A DNA stretch of 64,000 bases from G965215055 sp965242685 (lineage in GTDB: Bacteria; Pseudomonadota; Gammaproteobacteria; UBA4575): assembly GCA_965242685.1 (NCBI GenBank), contig OZ251487.1, positions 62,001 through 126,000 of the forward strand, written 5' to 3'. The notes under the pieces are model-generated. The model did no database searches, was not told where the DNA came from, and worked only from the letters and a program-made list of their open reading frames with translations. Positions 26,601 through 34,654 of this stretch are shown one piece after another. How positions within the stretch are numbered: position 1 is the stretch's first letter; each line of letters starts with the position of its first letter. The position numbers and the translations under genes were made by a program.

Positions 26601-26676
26601 CTGGACACAAGATCCGGCCGATATATTCCACCAACCGATAAATTGTCGCACTGAATACGGTAAATTGTCGCACTGA
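23614..26676 (+). CDS. Type III-like restriction enzyme Res subunit (SF2 helicase and nuclease)
   Basis: 1020 aa, the usual size for type III Res. Helicase motifs: MATGSGKTLVMIKL (Walker A, about residue 136), LLDEAHKGG (motif II, about 250), NFSATFTDPED (motif III) and SVGRGVRIET (motif VI). The C-terminal PD-(D/E)xK-type nuclease core is PDFIFWM followed by VFVDPKGTEH near residue 930-950. It would cut DNA after translocation triggered by unmodified Mod sites. A 17-residue in-frame duplication (RMRLPETE / EVRLPETL) lies after motif VI. The final residues (NCRTEYGKLSH) are encoded by an 18-bp direct repeat, so the natural C-terminus may have been altered. The ATG lies 9 nt after the receiver gene. 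Confidence 0.92.
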   Translation: MTDPLLEPISQTLNYGDLPETWRVPEIERFSSAKTCYDYQTDALKNAARVLYFYYGKGENDWQSTEPQEADDQRKRDFAGWYNSHIGGFTVRQYETEAKRRNLEENPVFRILSEFISPAQGDEIPYRQLINRMCFWMATGSGKTLVMIKLIEYLYRLKERREIPPHNILILAPSDHLIGQIRRTVEEFNRFGLSINMVPLRNVGKTHQVRLDDHATVYYHRSDNVSDVQKEALIDYREYENGGKWYVLLDEAHKGGKEDSKRQAYYAVLARRGFLFNFSATFTDPEDIVTTVKKYNLEEFITKGHGKNIYLNEKELDAFRNRNAEINHNERKKIVLKSLITLACVSLQVDKLRRATGLEDLYHRPLMLTLVNSVNTDVENERNDLWAFFQTLREIAAGEINDSLFEGSKAELIADWDGAQLLFAAAGNGRRLGIDHPLTQNMTPTKLRKAIFLSEAKGALQLICSGDNKELAFQMKNAAAPFALIRIGDTSKWRNQLLVGYEETTALREHSFFDELEQSPITILMGSRSFFESWDSNRPNVINFINIGGTEARKFVVQSVGRGVRIETLPGRRNQLASLLDRKEKTAAQPHHDRMRLPETEKRIIQPYRDEVRLPETLFLFATNRAAVKSVLEGLQPDKKSGVFEHVEGFEKSKRPRIEGKEMLLLVPVYKDRDAPDTARNRAEFAIGDDTLDRLNKWLKNTSNAVLAVRDNLVPGQIKTLREMARGEGVQHSAEKEYASLLFLQGCLLSHLSKTDQVADKVRELDEGKDIVHFRRIGVQLDEENRATLQGKIKSVAKGAASEEQKRKMAGRFSQGEIGEKEYQEYMSRKSEESFKGLKIKNVAEHYYRPVIMRKEGKADFIRHIIGTESEVRFIEKLETWLKTNTPPWDAWMFSKIDESLDEVHIPYYDGSTNEYRRFLPDFIFWMCKGREYRIVFVDPKGTEHTSSSRKIDGYQKLFEDAGTHREFDYRGIQVSVHLIMFNENPSSALDQYRRFWTQDPADIFHQPINCRTEYGKLSH
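25378..25464 (+). repeat. 51-bp-period direct duplication inside res
   Basis: Two related copies of about 36 bp, starting at 25378 and 25429, both containing TGCGGCTACCGGAAACA. The spacing is a multiple of three, so the frame is kept and the protein has two QP-x2-D-x2-RLPET blocks. Confidence 0.8.
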
Positions 26677-26678
26677 AT
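26639..26678 (+). repeat. 18-bp direct repeat at the 3' end of res
   Basis: TAAATTGTCGCACTGAAT occurs at 26639-26656 and again at 26661-26678. The second copy contains the res stop codon. It could be a trace of a mobile-element end or of slippage. Between it and 26928 I see no gene, only AT-rich and pyrimidine-rich DNA. Confidence 0.75.
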
Positions 26679-26928
26679 TCCCGTTTTATTTTCACTTGGC
26701 GAGTTGCATTCCATCCCGAAACGCCCCGCGCAACGTGTTAAAACCATTTGTAAAAACAATTCAAAGTTGTTTCTTACGTCCCCCGTCTTCCTCTCCCATC
26801 TCACTTCATCCGCATCATCCCACATCATCCCAAAATAAAGTGCAAAAACGCGCCTAGATTCCACACACTTCGGAAGACTCACCGGTTGCTTCTGTAAATC
26901 CTGCCCTATTTAGAGAATAATCGGCATT

Positions 26929-29049
26929 ATGTCGTCCGACTCGCCCTTTCCCGCCCGCCGGAGACCATGGTGGAAGTGGTCTTTGCTACTGCTGGTACTG
27001 GCCGTAGCCGTAGTACTACGCGTTCACGACTACGGCGTATGGCAGGAAAATCGCGGCCTGTATTTTTTCGAGAACGAACCGTTGCTGCTGAATGCCGACG
27101 GCTATCATTACCTGCGTCTCGCCCGCGACCTTCGCGATGGTACATATCGACCGATTGACGAATTGCGGACGACGCCGGAACACCCGCCCAGACCGCTGCC
27201 GCCGCCGTTACTGTCGGTCCTAACCATGGCCGTGAGTGCCTTGACTACGCTTTCCCTGCCGTGGGTGGCGTTTATCCTGCCGACGTTGCTGTCATTGAGT
27301 CTGGTGATACCGGTATTCGTCCTCTGTCGGCAATTCTATTTTCCCGTGTCTGCGTCACTCGTCGCCGCGCTGGTCGCCGTCACTTCCCGCTCCTATCTGG
27401 TCAGGACCAGCCTGGGCACCTATGACACCGATTGCCTGATCGTATTTTTTTCGCTGAGTGCCTCGGTGCTGGCGCTGGGTTTCGGGGTATGTCGCAACCG
27501 ACGGCGTTATCTGTACCTGCTCGGCGCTGTCGTCAACGCCGCCTTTTTTGCATGGTGGTGGGATCAGGCGCCGGAGGCCGTTGTGCTGATCTGTCTGGTG
27601 CCGCTATTGCTCAGTGTTGCGCTGTTCTATCGCCCGTCGCGCCGGGAAGGGCTGATCTTTGGCACAAGTGCGGCGGTGCTGTCGGGCGTTTTGCTGGCGA
27701 TGGTGCCGGAGGCCGTGACGGACGCCGTACAAGGCGTTCGGGAAGTGCTCGTTCACGGGATCAAAGGCGCGACGGCGGGTTTCCCCGACGTGAGGGGAGA
27801 CATTGCCGAACTTCGCGCCGTAGATTGGGGCGAATTGATCGAGGGCACTACGGTCTTCTTTCCCGCGCTGATACTCGGATTGATTGGACTCGCCTGGCTG
27901 GTATGGAAGAAACCGCGCCATGCGGCGGTGGCATTGACCGTACCCCTGTTGCTGGCCTTGGGTGCTTTCTTTTTCGGCTATCGTCTGCTGATTTTCTGGG
28001 GGGTACCGGTCGGTATCGGCCTTGCCTACCTGATCGTTGCCGTAAGCCGGCGATTCGAGGCGCGCCTCCCTCGATTCGGTGCCGTCACCGCCGCCGCGGT
28101 CGCACTGCTGGCGGTGGTGCCCAACGCCGTGTTCGAGTTTTCCGAACCTTCCGCCGCCCCGCGCGTGACTTCGATCATGCCGGCCATCCCGAGCATTCGT
28201 GAGCATACACCCGAAGATGCCGTCATCTGGACATCGTGGACGTTCGGGTATCCGATCATGTACTTCACCGGTCGGCGGGTGATTGCCGATGGCCAGTCGA
28301 TGAGCGGCGAGCGTCGCGTCTATGTAAACCTTCCCCTGGCCAGCCACGATTCGGGTCTTGCGCGAAACTTCATCCGCTTCTACGTCACACACGGCATTAC
28401 CGGCTTGCATGACCTGTACGCCTGGAACGGCTCCACCGAAGCGGGATTGAACTGGTTGAAGCGGCATCTCGGCGGCGACCCCGAGCCGGCCGCCCGTGCC
28501 TTGTTTGAACGCGCTGCCGCCGACGATACGGCCTGCAAGTCCGTTGAGACCTGTCGGGCGTTTTTATTTCCCGCCGATGTCGCCCCCGTCTACCTGTTAT
28601 TGAATCACGAGATGTTGGCCAGCAAGTGGTTTTGGTACGGCACATGGGACGCCGTGAAGGCGGACGGCGAGGCCTCCGCGGTACTGTCGCTGTTCGATAT
28701 CAAAAGGAAGGGCGACACCCTGATCCTACGACGGGGCCTGACCCTCGACGTGCACAAAGGCGGCAGGAAGACGCTCACCGTGGATGACGGGCAAGAGTTT
28801 ACGAGACGGGTCGGGAAGATGGTTACCTACAACGGCACTACCTTGCAGATCAAAGACTACGGGCATCCACAGGGCTTTCATTTCGAGTGGCTGTCGTATA
28901 ACGGTTTTGGCGTACTCGCCACTCGCAACGTGGGCGAATCGCTCTTTAATCGGTTGTTTATCCGTCATACCAGCAATCCGGGTCATTTTCGCCACGTGGA
29001 CGTTCGTAGTCCGAGCTTTTCGCTCTGGCAGGTGGTTCCAGGGCCTTGA
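26929..29049 (+). CDS. STT3/PglB-like oligosaccharyltransferase
   Basis: 706 aa: about 12-13 hydrophobic segments (residues 15 to about 410) and a C-terminal globular periplasmic part, the layout of STT3-family enzymes that transfer a lipid-linked glycan to protein. Acidic catalytic sites are visible in NADGYHYLRLARD (first loop) and GTYDTDCLIVF (second loop). The WWDYG-type sequon-reading motif is degenerate: VIWTSWTFGYPIMYF has Thr where the Asp of WWD should be. So the acceptor rule may differ from N-x-S/T. The next gene begins 1 nt after its stop and probably makes or supplies its lipid-linked sugar. Confidence 0.82.
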   Translation: MSSDSPFPARRRPWWKWSLLLLVLAVAVVLRVHDYGVWQENRGLYFFENEPLLLNADGYHYLRLARDLRDGTYRPIDELRTTPEHPPRPLPPPLLSVLTMAVSALTTLSLPWVAFILPTLLSLSLVIPVFVLCRQFYFPVSASLVAALVAVTSRSYLVRTSLGTYDTDCLIVFFSLSASVLALGFGVCRNRRRYLYLLGAVVNAAFFAWWWDQAPEAVVLICLVPLLLSVALFYRPSRREGLIFGTSAAVLSGVLLAMVPEAVTDAVQGVREVLVHGIKGATAGFPDVRGDIAELRAVDWGELIEGTTVFFPALILGLIGLAWLVWKKPRHAAVALTVPLLLALGAFFFGYRLLIFWGVPVGIGLAYLIVAVSRRFEARLPRFGAVTAAAVALLAVVPNAVFEFSEPSAAPRVTSIMPAIPSIREHTPEDAVIWTSWTFGYPIMYFTGRRVIADGQSMSGERRVYVNLPLASHDSGLARNFIRFYVTHGITGLHDLYAWNGSTEAGLNWLKRHLGGDPEPAARALFERAAADDTACKSVETCRAFLFPADVAPVYLLLNHEMLASKWFWYGTWDAVKADGEASAVLSLFDIKRKGDTLILRRGLTLDVHKGGRKTLTVDDGQEFTRRVGKMVTYNGTTLQIKDYGHPQGFHFEWLSYNGFGVLATRNVGESLFNRLFIRHTSNPGHFRHVDVRSPSFSLWQVVPGP

Positions 29050-29050
29050 C

Positions 29051-30091
29051 GTGACGCATTCGGACGTGGTTGCGGTCATTCCGGCCTACAATCCCGACGA
29101 GACGCTGCTGCGGTTGGTTGACGCACTCGGCGAGCACTTGCCCGTAGTCGTCGTGAATGACGGCAGTCGGGAGGCGTCGATCTTTGAACGCCTGCCCGCG
29201 GCGGTCACGGTGCTCGCGCACGCCGTCAATCGCGGCAAGGGGGCGGCCTTAAAGACGGCGTTTCGACACGTGCTTGAACATTACCCCGGGATCGTCGGCG
29301 TGGTTACCCTGGATGCCGACGGACAGCATCTCCCCGAAGACGCGCTGAAGGTTGTCCGCCGCCTGCTTGAATGCCCTTCCTCGCTCACCTTCGGCGTGCG
29401 CCGCTTTGGCGGCGCCGTGCCCTTGCGTAATCGTCTCGGTAATCTCGTCACCCGCTTAACCGTGCGGATTTTTCTGCGCATCCGCCTCTCGGATACGCAA
29501 ACGGGACTGCGGGGCATCCCGCGAGAGTTATTGCCCGTCGCCCTTGACGTTCCCTTTGATCGCTATGAGTTTGAGGCGGAAATGCTGCGCCGGGTCAAGG
29601 CGGCCGGCGGCACCTTCGAGGAGGTCGAAATCCATACCGTCTACTTTCCTCACGCCGGCCGCCGTTCTCATTTCCTGCCGGTCATTGACTCCATGCGCAT
29701 CTACTGGGCACTCTTTCGTCACGCGCTTGCGGGCTTGACGACCGCCGTTTTCGACTTCGCCGTCTATCTCGTTGCACTGTCGTTGTCGGGACACGTGCTG
29801 ACCAGTGTTTGCGCCGGACGGCTGTCTTCGTTACTGTTCAACTTCTTGCTCGTCAAGCGTTTCGTTTTTCGCTCCCGTAGTGAGGGAAGACGCGAGTTTT
29901 TGCTCTATCTGCTGCAAGTGGCCGTGATGGCCGTGGTGACGGCACAGTTGATAAATGTTGCCAGTGTCGTGTTTGGTCTCCATCCGGCGGTCTTGAAGAT
30001 CCCCGTGGACGTGCTCGCGTATCCGTTGAATTTCCTGCTCCAGCGGATCGTCATCTTCCGCGCCTCATCGAAATCCGGGCCGCATCATTGA
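29051..30091 (+). CDS. Polyprenyl-phosphate glycosyltransferase (GT2, DPM1-like) fused to GtrA-type membrane domain
   Basis: About 346 aa from a GTG at 29051, 1 nt after the STT3 stop. The reading frame extends upstream inside the STT3 gene, but that part is not coding-like. The N-terminal GT2 domain (VVAVIPAYNPDETLLRLVD, VVVVNDGSRE, TLDADGQHLPEDA, DTQTGLRGI) resembles dolichyl/undecaprenyl-phosphate sugar synthases. The C-terminal 110 residues have four membrane segments of the GtrA kind, including SLLFNFLLVKRFVFRS. The likely job is to charge undecaprenyl phosphate with a sugar and help present it at the membrane for the STT3-like partner. Confidence 0.86.
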   Translation: MTHSDVVAVIPAYNPDETLLRLVDALGEHLPVVVVNDGSREASIFERLPAAVTVLAHAVNRGKGAALKTAFRHVLEHYPGIVGVVTLDADGQHLPEDALKVVRRLLECPSSLTFGVRRFGGAVPLRNRLGNLVTRLTVRIFLRIRLSDTQTGLRGIPRELLPVALDVPFDRYEFEAEMLRRVKAAGGTFEEVEIHTVYFPHAGRRSHFLPVIDSMRIYWALFRHALAGLTTAVFDFAVYLVALSLSGHVLTSVCAGRLSSLLFNFLLVKRFVFRSRSEGRREFLLYLLQVAVMAVVTAQLINVASVVFGLHPAVLKIPVDVLAYPLNFLLQRIVIFRASSKSGPHH

Positions 30092-30102
30092 CCGGATGAT
30101 CT

Positions 30103-31458
30103 TTACAGAAGCAGCCAGGTTCCCAGGCCGAGAAACGCAAAGATTCCGGCCACGTCGGTGATGGTGGTGAGTACCACGCCGCCGGCAATGGCCGGATCGA
30201 TCTTGAACTTGCGCAAGAGGATGGGGATTGAAACGCCCGCCAGGGCCGCACAGACCAGATTTGCCATCATCGCGGCGGCAATCACGCCCCCCATTTTATA
30301 GTTTTCAAACCACAGGATTACCACCAAGGCAACGATCAGCGCCCAGATCATGCCGTTCAGAAAACCGACAGACAGTTCCTTGAGCAGCAGCAGCTTCGAA
30401 TTGTTGCGCCCCACCTGCCCCAGTGCGAGACCGCGAATGACGAGCGTCAGGGTCTGGCTACCGGCGATCCCTCCCATGCTGGCGACCACCGGAACGAGTA
30501 TCGCCAGCACGATGATCTTTTCCAGCGAGGTCTGAAACAGGCTAATTACCCAGGCGGCAAGAAAGGCGGTCAGGAGATTGATACCCAGCCAGATGGTGCG
30601 CCGTCGGGTGGATTTTATCACCGGGCCGAACAGGTCTTCTTCTTCGGACAGGCCCGCCATGCTGAATACCGAATGCTCGGCCTCCTCGCGGATCACGTCT
30701 ACCACGTCGTCAATCGTAATGCGGCCGAGCAGTTTGTTGTTTTGGTCGACGACGGCGGCGGAGACCAGGTCGAGGTCTTCAAACGATCTGGCGACGACGG
30801 AGGCCTCGGTGTCGGCGTGAAATGCCCCGACGTTGTCTTCCAGCAAGTCTTGTACCGGCACGGTCGGTCTGTGGATCAGTAGCTTTGACAGGGAAAGCGT
30901 GCCCAGATAGTGATCGTAGCGGTCGACGACAAACAACGAGTCGGTGGCGGGGGGCAGGTTTCCCCGCGCGCGCAAATACCTCAGCACTACGTCGAGGGTA
31001 ACGTCGCAGCGTACCGTAACGGTATCGGTGCTCATCAGGCCGCCGGCGGTGTCTTCATCATAGGACAGTACCGATTCCAGGCGTTGCCGATCTTGGTAGT
31101 CCATGGCGGCCAACGCCTGTTGTGCAACGGTGTCGGGCAGGTCTGCAAGCAGGTCGGCCAGATCGTCCATCTCCAAGCCTTCCGTAGCGGATACCAGGGC
31201 GTCGCTGTCCATGAGCTTGATCAGGCCGCCACGCACTTCATCGCCCAGGTTTAACAGGATTTCACCGTCGTCGTCGTGGTCGAGCATGTTCCATACGATG
31301 CCGCGCTGGGAGTGTGGCAGCGCCTCCAGCAGGTTGGCGATTTCGGCCGGATGCAGCGCATTGAGTATGCGCCGCGCCCGTTGCATGGTGCCCGACAGCA
31401 GGGCGTCGTTGACGACCTTCAGCGTTTGTTCCTGCATTTGTACGGTGGGATTGGGCAT
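30103..31458 (-). CDS. mgtE: Magnesium transporter MgtE
   Basis: 451 aa, the normal length. A cytosolic N domain with the helical repeat (LLEALPHSQRGIVWNMLDHD) is followed by paired CBS domains (YDEDTAGGLMSTDTVTV to about residue 255), a plug helix and five membrane segments, including PVVASMGGIAGSQTLTLVIRG, which lines the pore. It conducts Mg2+ inward and closes when cytosolic Mg2+ occupies the CBS interface. It is the last gene of the ptsN-to-mgtE series, as in many gammaproteobacteria, and is separated from ptsI by 84 bp. It converges with the glycosyltransferase gene. Confidence 0.96.
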   Translation of the reverse strand: MPNPTVQMQEQTLKVVNDALLSGTMQRARRILNALHPAEIANLLEALPHSQRGIVWNMLDHDDDGEILLNLGDEVRGGLIKLMDSDALVSATEGLEMDDLADLLADLPDTVAQQALAAMDYQDRQRLESVLSYDEDTAGGLMSTDTVTVRCDVTLDVVLRYLRARGNLPPATDSLFVVDRYDHYLGTLSLSKLLIHRPTVPVQDLLEDNVGAFHADTEASVVARSFEDLDLVSAAVVDQNNKLLGRITIDDVVDVIREEAEHSVFSMAGLSEEEDLFGPVIKSTRRRTIWLGINLLTAFLAAWVISLFQTSLEKIIVLAILVPVVASMGGIAGSQTLTLVIRGLALGQVGRNNSKLLLLKELSVGFLNGMIWALIVALVVILWFENYKMGGVIAAAMMANLVCAALAGVSIPILLRKFKIDPAIAGGVVLTTITDVAGIFAFLGLGTWLLL

Positions 31459-31542
31459 TTTTATTCAGTGTTCGGACTATTGTAAAAGTCCGCGCAAGTG
31501 TACCCGTTTACGGGCTGGTTGCCAAAGGCGGGAACGGGAAGA

Positions 31543-33273
31543 CTACCCGTTCAGCGCATCGACCATCGGACTGATCTTGTCCGGTACGGTGGTACTCAGG
31601 ATTTTTTTGACCGGTGCTTGCAGTTGTGTAATTTTGCTGCGATTGATGATCTGTTTAATTTCCGGCAGACTGGAGGGATGGGCACTGAATTCCTGTAGCC
31701 CCATCCCCAAGAGTAACCGCGTGTAGCGCACGTCACCCGCCATTTCTCCACACATGGCCACGGGGATTTTGGCACGCCGCCCCGCTTGCAGGATCAGGTT
31801 GATCAGCTTGAGTACGGACGGATGCAGGGGATCGTACAGGTAGTTTACCTGGTCGTCGATCCGGTCGATGGCAAGGGTATATTGAATCAGGTCGTTGGTG
31901 CCGATGGACAAAAAATCAAGCTGCTTGGCAAGTATGTTCGCCGACAGGGCGGCGGCGGGAACCTCTATCATTGCGCCAACCGCAACGTCGGGGTTAAAGT
32001 CGTGGCCTTCGCTCTTTAGCTCCCGTTTGGTCTGATCGAGGATAGACAGGGACTGTATGAGTTCGGAGTAATTGGTGACCATCGGCAGTAGGATTCGGAC
32101 CGGCCCGCCGGCGGCGGCGCGCAGGATGGCGCGTAACTGCTGTCTGAACAGATCGGTATCGCGCAACGACCTGCGGATGGCGCGCAAGCCCAATGCGGGG
32201 TTCTGGATCAACGGTCCCTGGAAATCGGGGTCAAACTCTTTTTCGGCACCCAAATCAAGCGTGCGTATGGTCAGTGGTTTGCCCTTGAGGATGCGTATGA
32301 CCTTGCGATAGGCGTTGAGTTGTTCATTTTCATTGGCGGGTTCGACCCGGTCAATGTACAGGAATTCGGTGCGATACAACCCCACCCCGTCCGCCCCCGA
32401 TTGCTTGAGTGTGCTTATGTCTTCCGCCAGTTCGATGTTTGCCTGCAGGCTGATGCGCCGCCCGTCGCGGGTCTTGGCGGAGACGTTGCGCAGGGAGTCG
32501 AGCTTGCGTTTTGCCTCCTTTTGTTCGCGTTGTTTTTGTCGGTATTCCTTGATGGTTTTTTCGTCGATGCCGGCCAGCACCATGCCGTCGCCGCCGTCGA
32601 TAATGATCTGTTCTCCCTGTTGCAACAGCAGTCGCGCGTCTTGTATTCCCGCCACGGCGGGAATGCCCAGGCTACGCGCCAGGATCGCGGTGTGCGACAG
32701 CGGCCCGCCCAGTTCGGTAATGAAGCCGGCGATGCTTTGATTTTGCATGACCACGGTATCCGCCGGCGTCAGCTCGTCCGCCACGATAATGCTGCGTTTT
32801 AGGGGGCTGGCCTTTACCTCTACCGTGTATTGTCGATCCTTGAGGATTTGTTGAATCAGGTTGATGACATGCTCTATGTCGTTGATGCGCGTGCGTAAGT
32901 AGTCGTCTTCCATCTGTTCAAAAACGGTGATCAGTTTGTCGTGTTGCTGTTTGAGTGCCCACTCCGCATTGCAGTGTTGCTCGCGGATAATCTCGACGGG
33001 TACCTTGCGCAACATGGAGTCGTTGACCATGAGGATGTGGGAATCGATAAACGCCGCAACGTCCTTGGGAGCGTCTTCGGGAATCGTGTCCCTGATATCG
33101 AGGAGTTGGATGCCGGCCTCGTCTACGGCCTTCTGAAAGCGTTTAATTTCGCGCTTGATTTCGTTCTTTTCCAGCCGGCGCTCGAATACCTCGGGCATGG
33201 CGCGGTTCAGGCAGTGCGCCTTGCCGATGGCGATGCCTCTCGATACGCCGATACCTGAAACGATCAGTGCCAT
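31543..33273 (-). CDS. ptsI: PTS enzyme I (phosphoenolpyruvate-protein phosphotransferase)
   Basis: 576 aa. The phospho-His swivel domain has GGPLSHTAILARSLGIPAVAG, and the PEP-binding barrel has GADGVGLYRTEFLYID and the C-terminal FSIGTNDLIQYTLAIDR and CGEMAGD. There is no N-terminal GAF domain, so it is PtsI and not the PtsP form. It passes phosphate from PEP to HPr. No sugar permease is in the cluster, so the chain here is regulatory. It lies 20 bp downstream of ptsH. Confidence 0.95.
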   Translation of the reverse strand: MALIVSGIGVSRGIAIGKAHCLNRAMPEVFERRLEKNEIKREIKRFQKAVDEAGIQLLDIRDTIPEDAPKDVAAFIDSHILMVNDSMLRKVPVEIIREQHCNAEWALKQQHDKLITVFEQMEDDYLRTRINDIEHVINLIQQILKDRQYTVEVKASPLKRSIIVADELTPADTVVMQNQSIAGFITELGGPLSHTAILARSLGIPAVAGIQDARLLLQQGEQIIIDGGDGMVLAGIDEKTIKEYRQKQREQKEAKRKLDSLRNVSAKTRDGRRISLQANIELAEDISTLKQSGADGVGLYRTEFLYIDRVEPANENEQLNAYRKVIRILKGKPLTIRTLDLGAEKEFDPDFQGPLIQNPALGLRAIRRSLRDTDLFRQQLRAILRAAAGGPVRILLPMVTNYSELIQSLSILDQTKRELKSEGHDFNPDVAVGAMIEVPAAALSANILAKQLDFLSIGTNDLIQYTLAIDRIDDQVNYLYDPLHPSVLKLINLILQAGRRAKIPVAMCGEMAGDVRYTRLLLGMGLQEFSAHPSSLPEIKQIINRSKITQLQAPVKKILSTTVPDKISPMVDALNG

Positions 33274-33293
33274 GTTATGCGCGCGTGAGTGCG

Positions 33294-33563
33294 TTACTCC
33301 TCTTCGTCAAAGTAATTGTTGAACAGGTTTTCAATATCGGTCATGGCGGCTTGTTCGTCATCGCCCGTGACGGTGACGGTCAAAGTGGAATGCTGACTTG
33401 CCGCCAGCATCATGACACCCATGATGCTTTTACCGTTGGCTTTTTTGCCTTCTTTTTCAAGCCATATCTCGCTTTGGTAGCGTGTCGCCAGGGTGACCAG
33501 TTTTGCGACCGCGCGGGCATGCAGGCCAAGTTTGTTGACGACGGTGACCTGCCTGCTTATCAC
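33294..33563 (-). CDS. ptsH: Phosphocarrier protein HPr
   Basis: 89 aa. The phospho-His is in LGLHARAVAKL and the regulatory-Ser region in KSIMGVMMLAAS, the site HprK phosphorylates. The GTG start overlaps the stop of the EIIA gene (GTGA), so translation is coupled. Confidence 0.96.
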   Translation of the reverse strand: MISRQVTVVNKLGLHARAVAKLVTLATRYQSEIWLEKEGKKANGKSIMGVMMLAASQHSTLTVTVTGDDEQAAMTDIENLFNNYFDEEE

Positions 33564-33964
33564 TTTGTTCCGTTTTCGGCCTGACAGTCAACGATGCCGT
33601 CGTGCGCGCCGCTTGTCGCCTTTTTGACGAGCTTGGGAAGGCTTAAATGCGGATAGTTCATCACGCGAATCAGCATGGGGAGATTCAAACCGGCAAGTAC
33701 GTGTACGCGCGCGATCTTGCTGAGCCTGTTACATACGTTGCTGGGGGTTGAGCCGAACATATCGGTGAGGGCCAGCACGCCGTCTCCTTCATCAAGTTCG
33801 GTACAGAGCTTCATGGCCTTGTCGAGGAGATCTTCCGGGCCGTTGGTGGCGGATGCGGATAACGCCTTGCACGTCATGGGCAACGAGCCGAGCATGGATT
33901 CGGCCGTGGCAAGTAACTCATAGCCCACTTTTCCATGGGTGATGGTGAGTATGGAAACGGCCAT
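33560..33964 (-). CDS. PTS system mannose-family EIIA component
   Basis: 134 aa. The active-site His is in ILTITHGKVGYEL, and DMFGSTPSNV is conserved in the mannose/fructose-type EIIA fold. In proteobacteria without the matching EIIBCD it acts as a regulatory endpoint of the PTS. It sits between hprK and ptsH, where rapZ normally precedes it. Here rapZ is absent, and the 132-bp gap to hprK has no coding signal. Confidence 0.92.
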   Translation of the reverse strand: MAVSILTITHGKVGYELLATAESMLGSLPMTCKALSASATNGPEDLLDKAMKLCTELDEGDGVLALTDMFGSTPSNVCNRLSKIARVHVLAGLNLPMLIRVMNYPHLSLPKLVKKATSGAHDGIVDCQAENGTK

Positions 33965-34096
33965 TTTATGATCCCGGCCCCGGTTGCATCAGGGGACGCC
34001 TGGCCTCAGGCCCGGTGAAACGGTGGGTCGATATTTTGTCATGCGTGCGGACGGCATTGTCGTTCGTGCTGCCGAAGTTGCCCGAATAAAGTACAG

Positions 34097-34636
34097 TCAG
34101 GCGGTATGAATTGCAATTTTCTGGCGTTCAATGAAGTCCTTGCTCCCATTGTAACCGTTGCCGACCAACAGGTGATTTCGTACCGCGGCCTCTACCAACA
34201 CGGCAAGGTTTCTGCCTGCGGTGACCGACATGGATACGGTTGGAACATCTATTCCAAGTACCTTCGTCTTTTTCTCCGTTGGCCGCACGCGGTCTTTTAT
34301 AGCGCCTGTTTCAGTCGGCAGCATCTCGATGATCAATTCCAGGTTTTTGTTGGATTTTACGGCATTTTCACCATACATTCTCCGTATATCCAATATGCCT
34401 AATTCCCGTACCTCAAGAAAGTTTTGTAGCAGTTCTGGACAGCTTCCCTTAATCGTCGTGGGCGCGATGCGTTCAAATTCCGGCGTATCGTCGGCAATCA
34501 GCCGATGGCCGCGGCTCACCAGCTCCAGGGCCAGCTCACTCTTGCCGAGACCACTTTCCCCGCGGATAAGCACGCCGGTGCGAAGGATTTCCATAAATAC
34601 GCCGTGCAGGATTGTTTGGGGAGCGGACGTTGCCAT
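34097..34636 (-). CDS. hprK: HPr kinase/phosphorylase, short form
   Basis: 179 aa, against about 310 for the full-length enzyme. Only the C-terminal kinase domain is present, with Walker A GESGLGKSELALELVSRG, the catalytic region HRLIADDTPEFERIA and the signature VRELGILDIRRMYGENAVK. An in-frame TAA lies shortly before the ATG, so the roughly 130-residue N-terminal domain is really missing here, not mis-started. Short HprK proteins are known from alphaproteobacteria. The gene follows ptsN directly (18 bp). It should still phosphorylate the Ser of HPr, with altered oligomerisation or control likely. Confidence 0.88.
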   Translation of the reverse strand: MATSAPQTILHGVFMEILRTGVLIRGESGLGKSELALELVSRGHRLIADDTPEFERIAPTTIKGSCPELLQNFLEVRELGILDIRRMYGENAVKSNKNLELIIEMLPTETGAIKDRVRPTEKKTKVLGIDVPTVSMSVTAGRNLAVLVEAAVRNHLLVGNGYNGSKDFIERQKIAIHTA

Positions 34637-34654
34637 GGACGGTTCGACGGCACG

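Noticed and set aside
26586..26882. 98-codon minus-strand frame in the gap after res
   Set aside because: It overlaps the res end, lacks a ribosome site and has no recognisable features.
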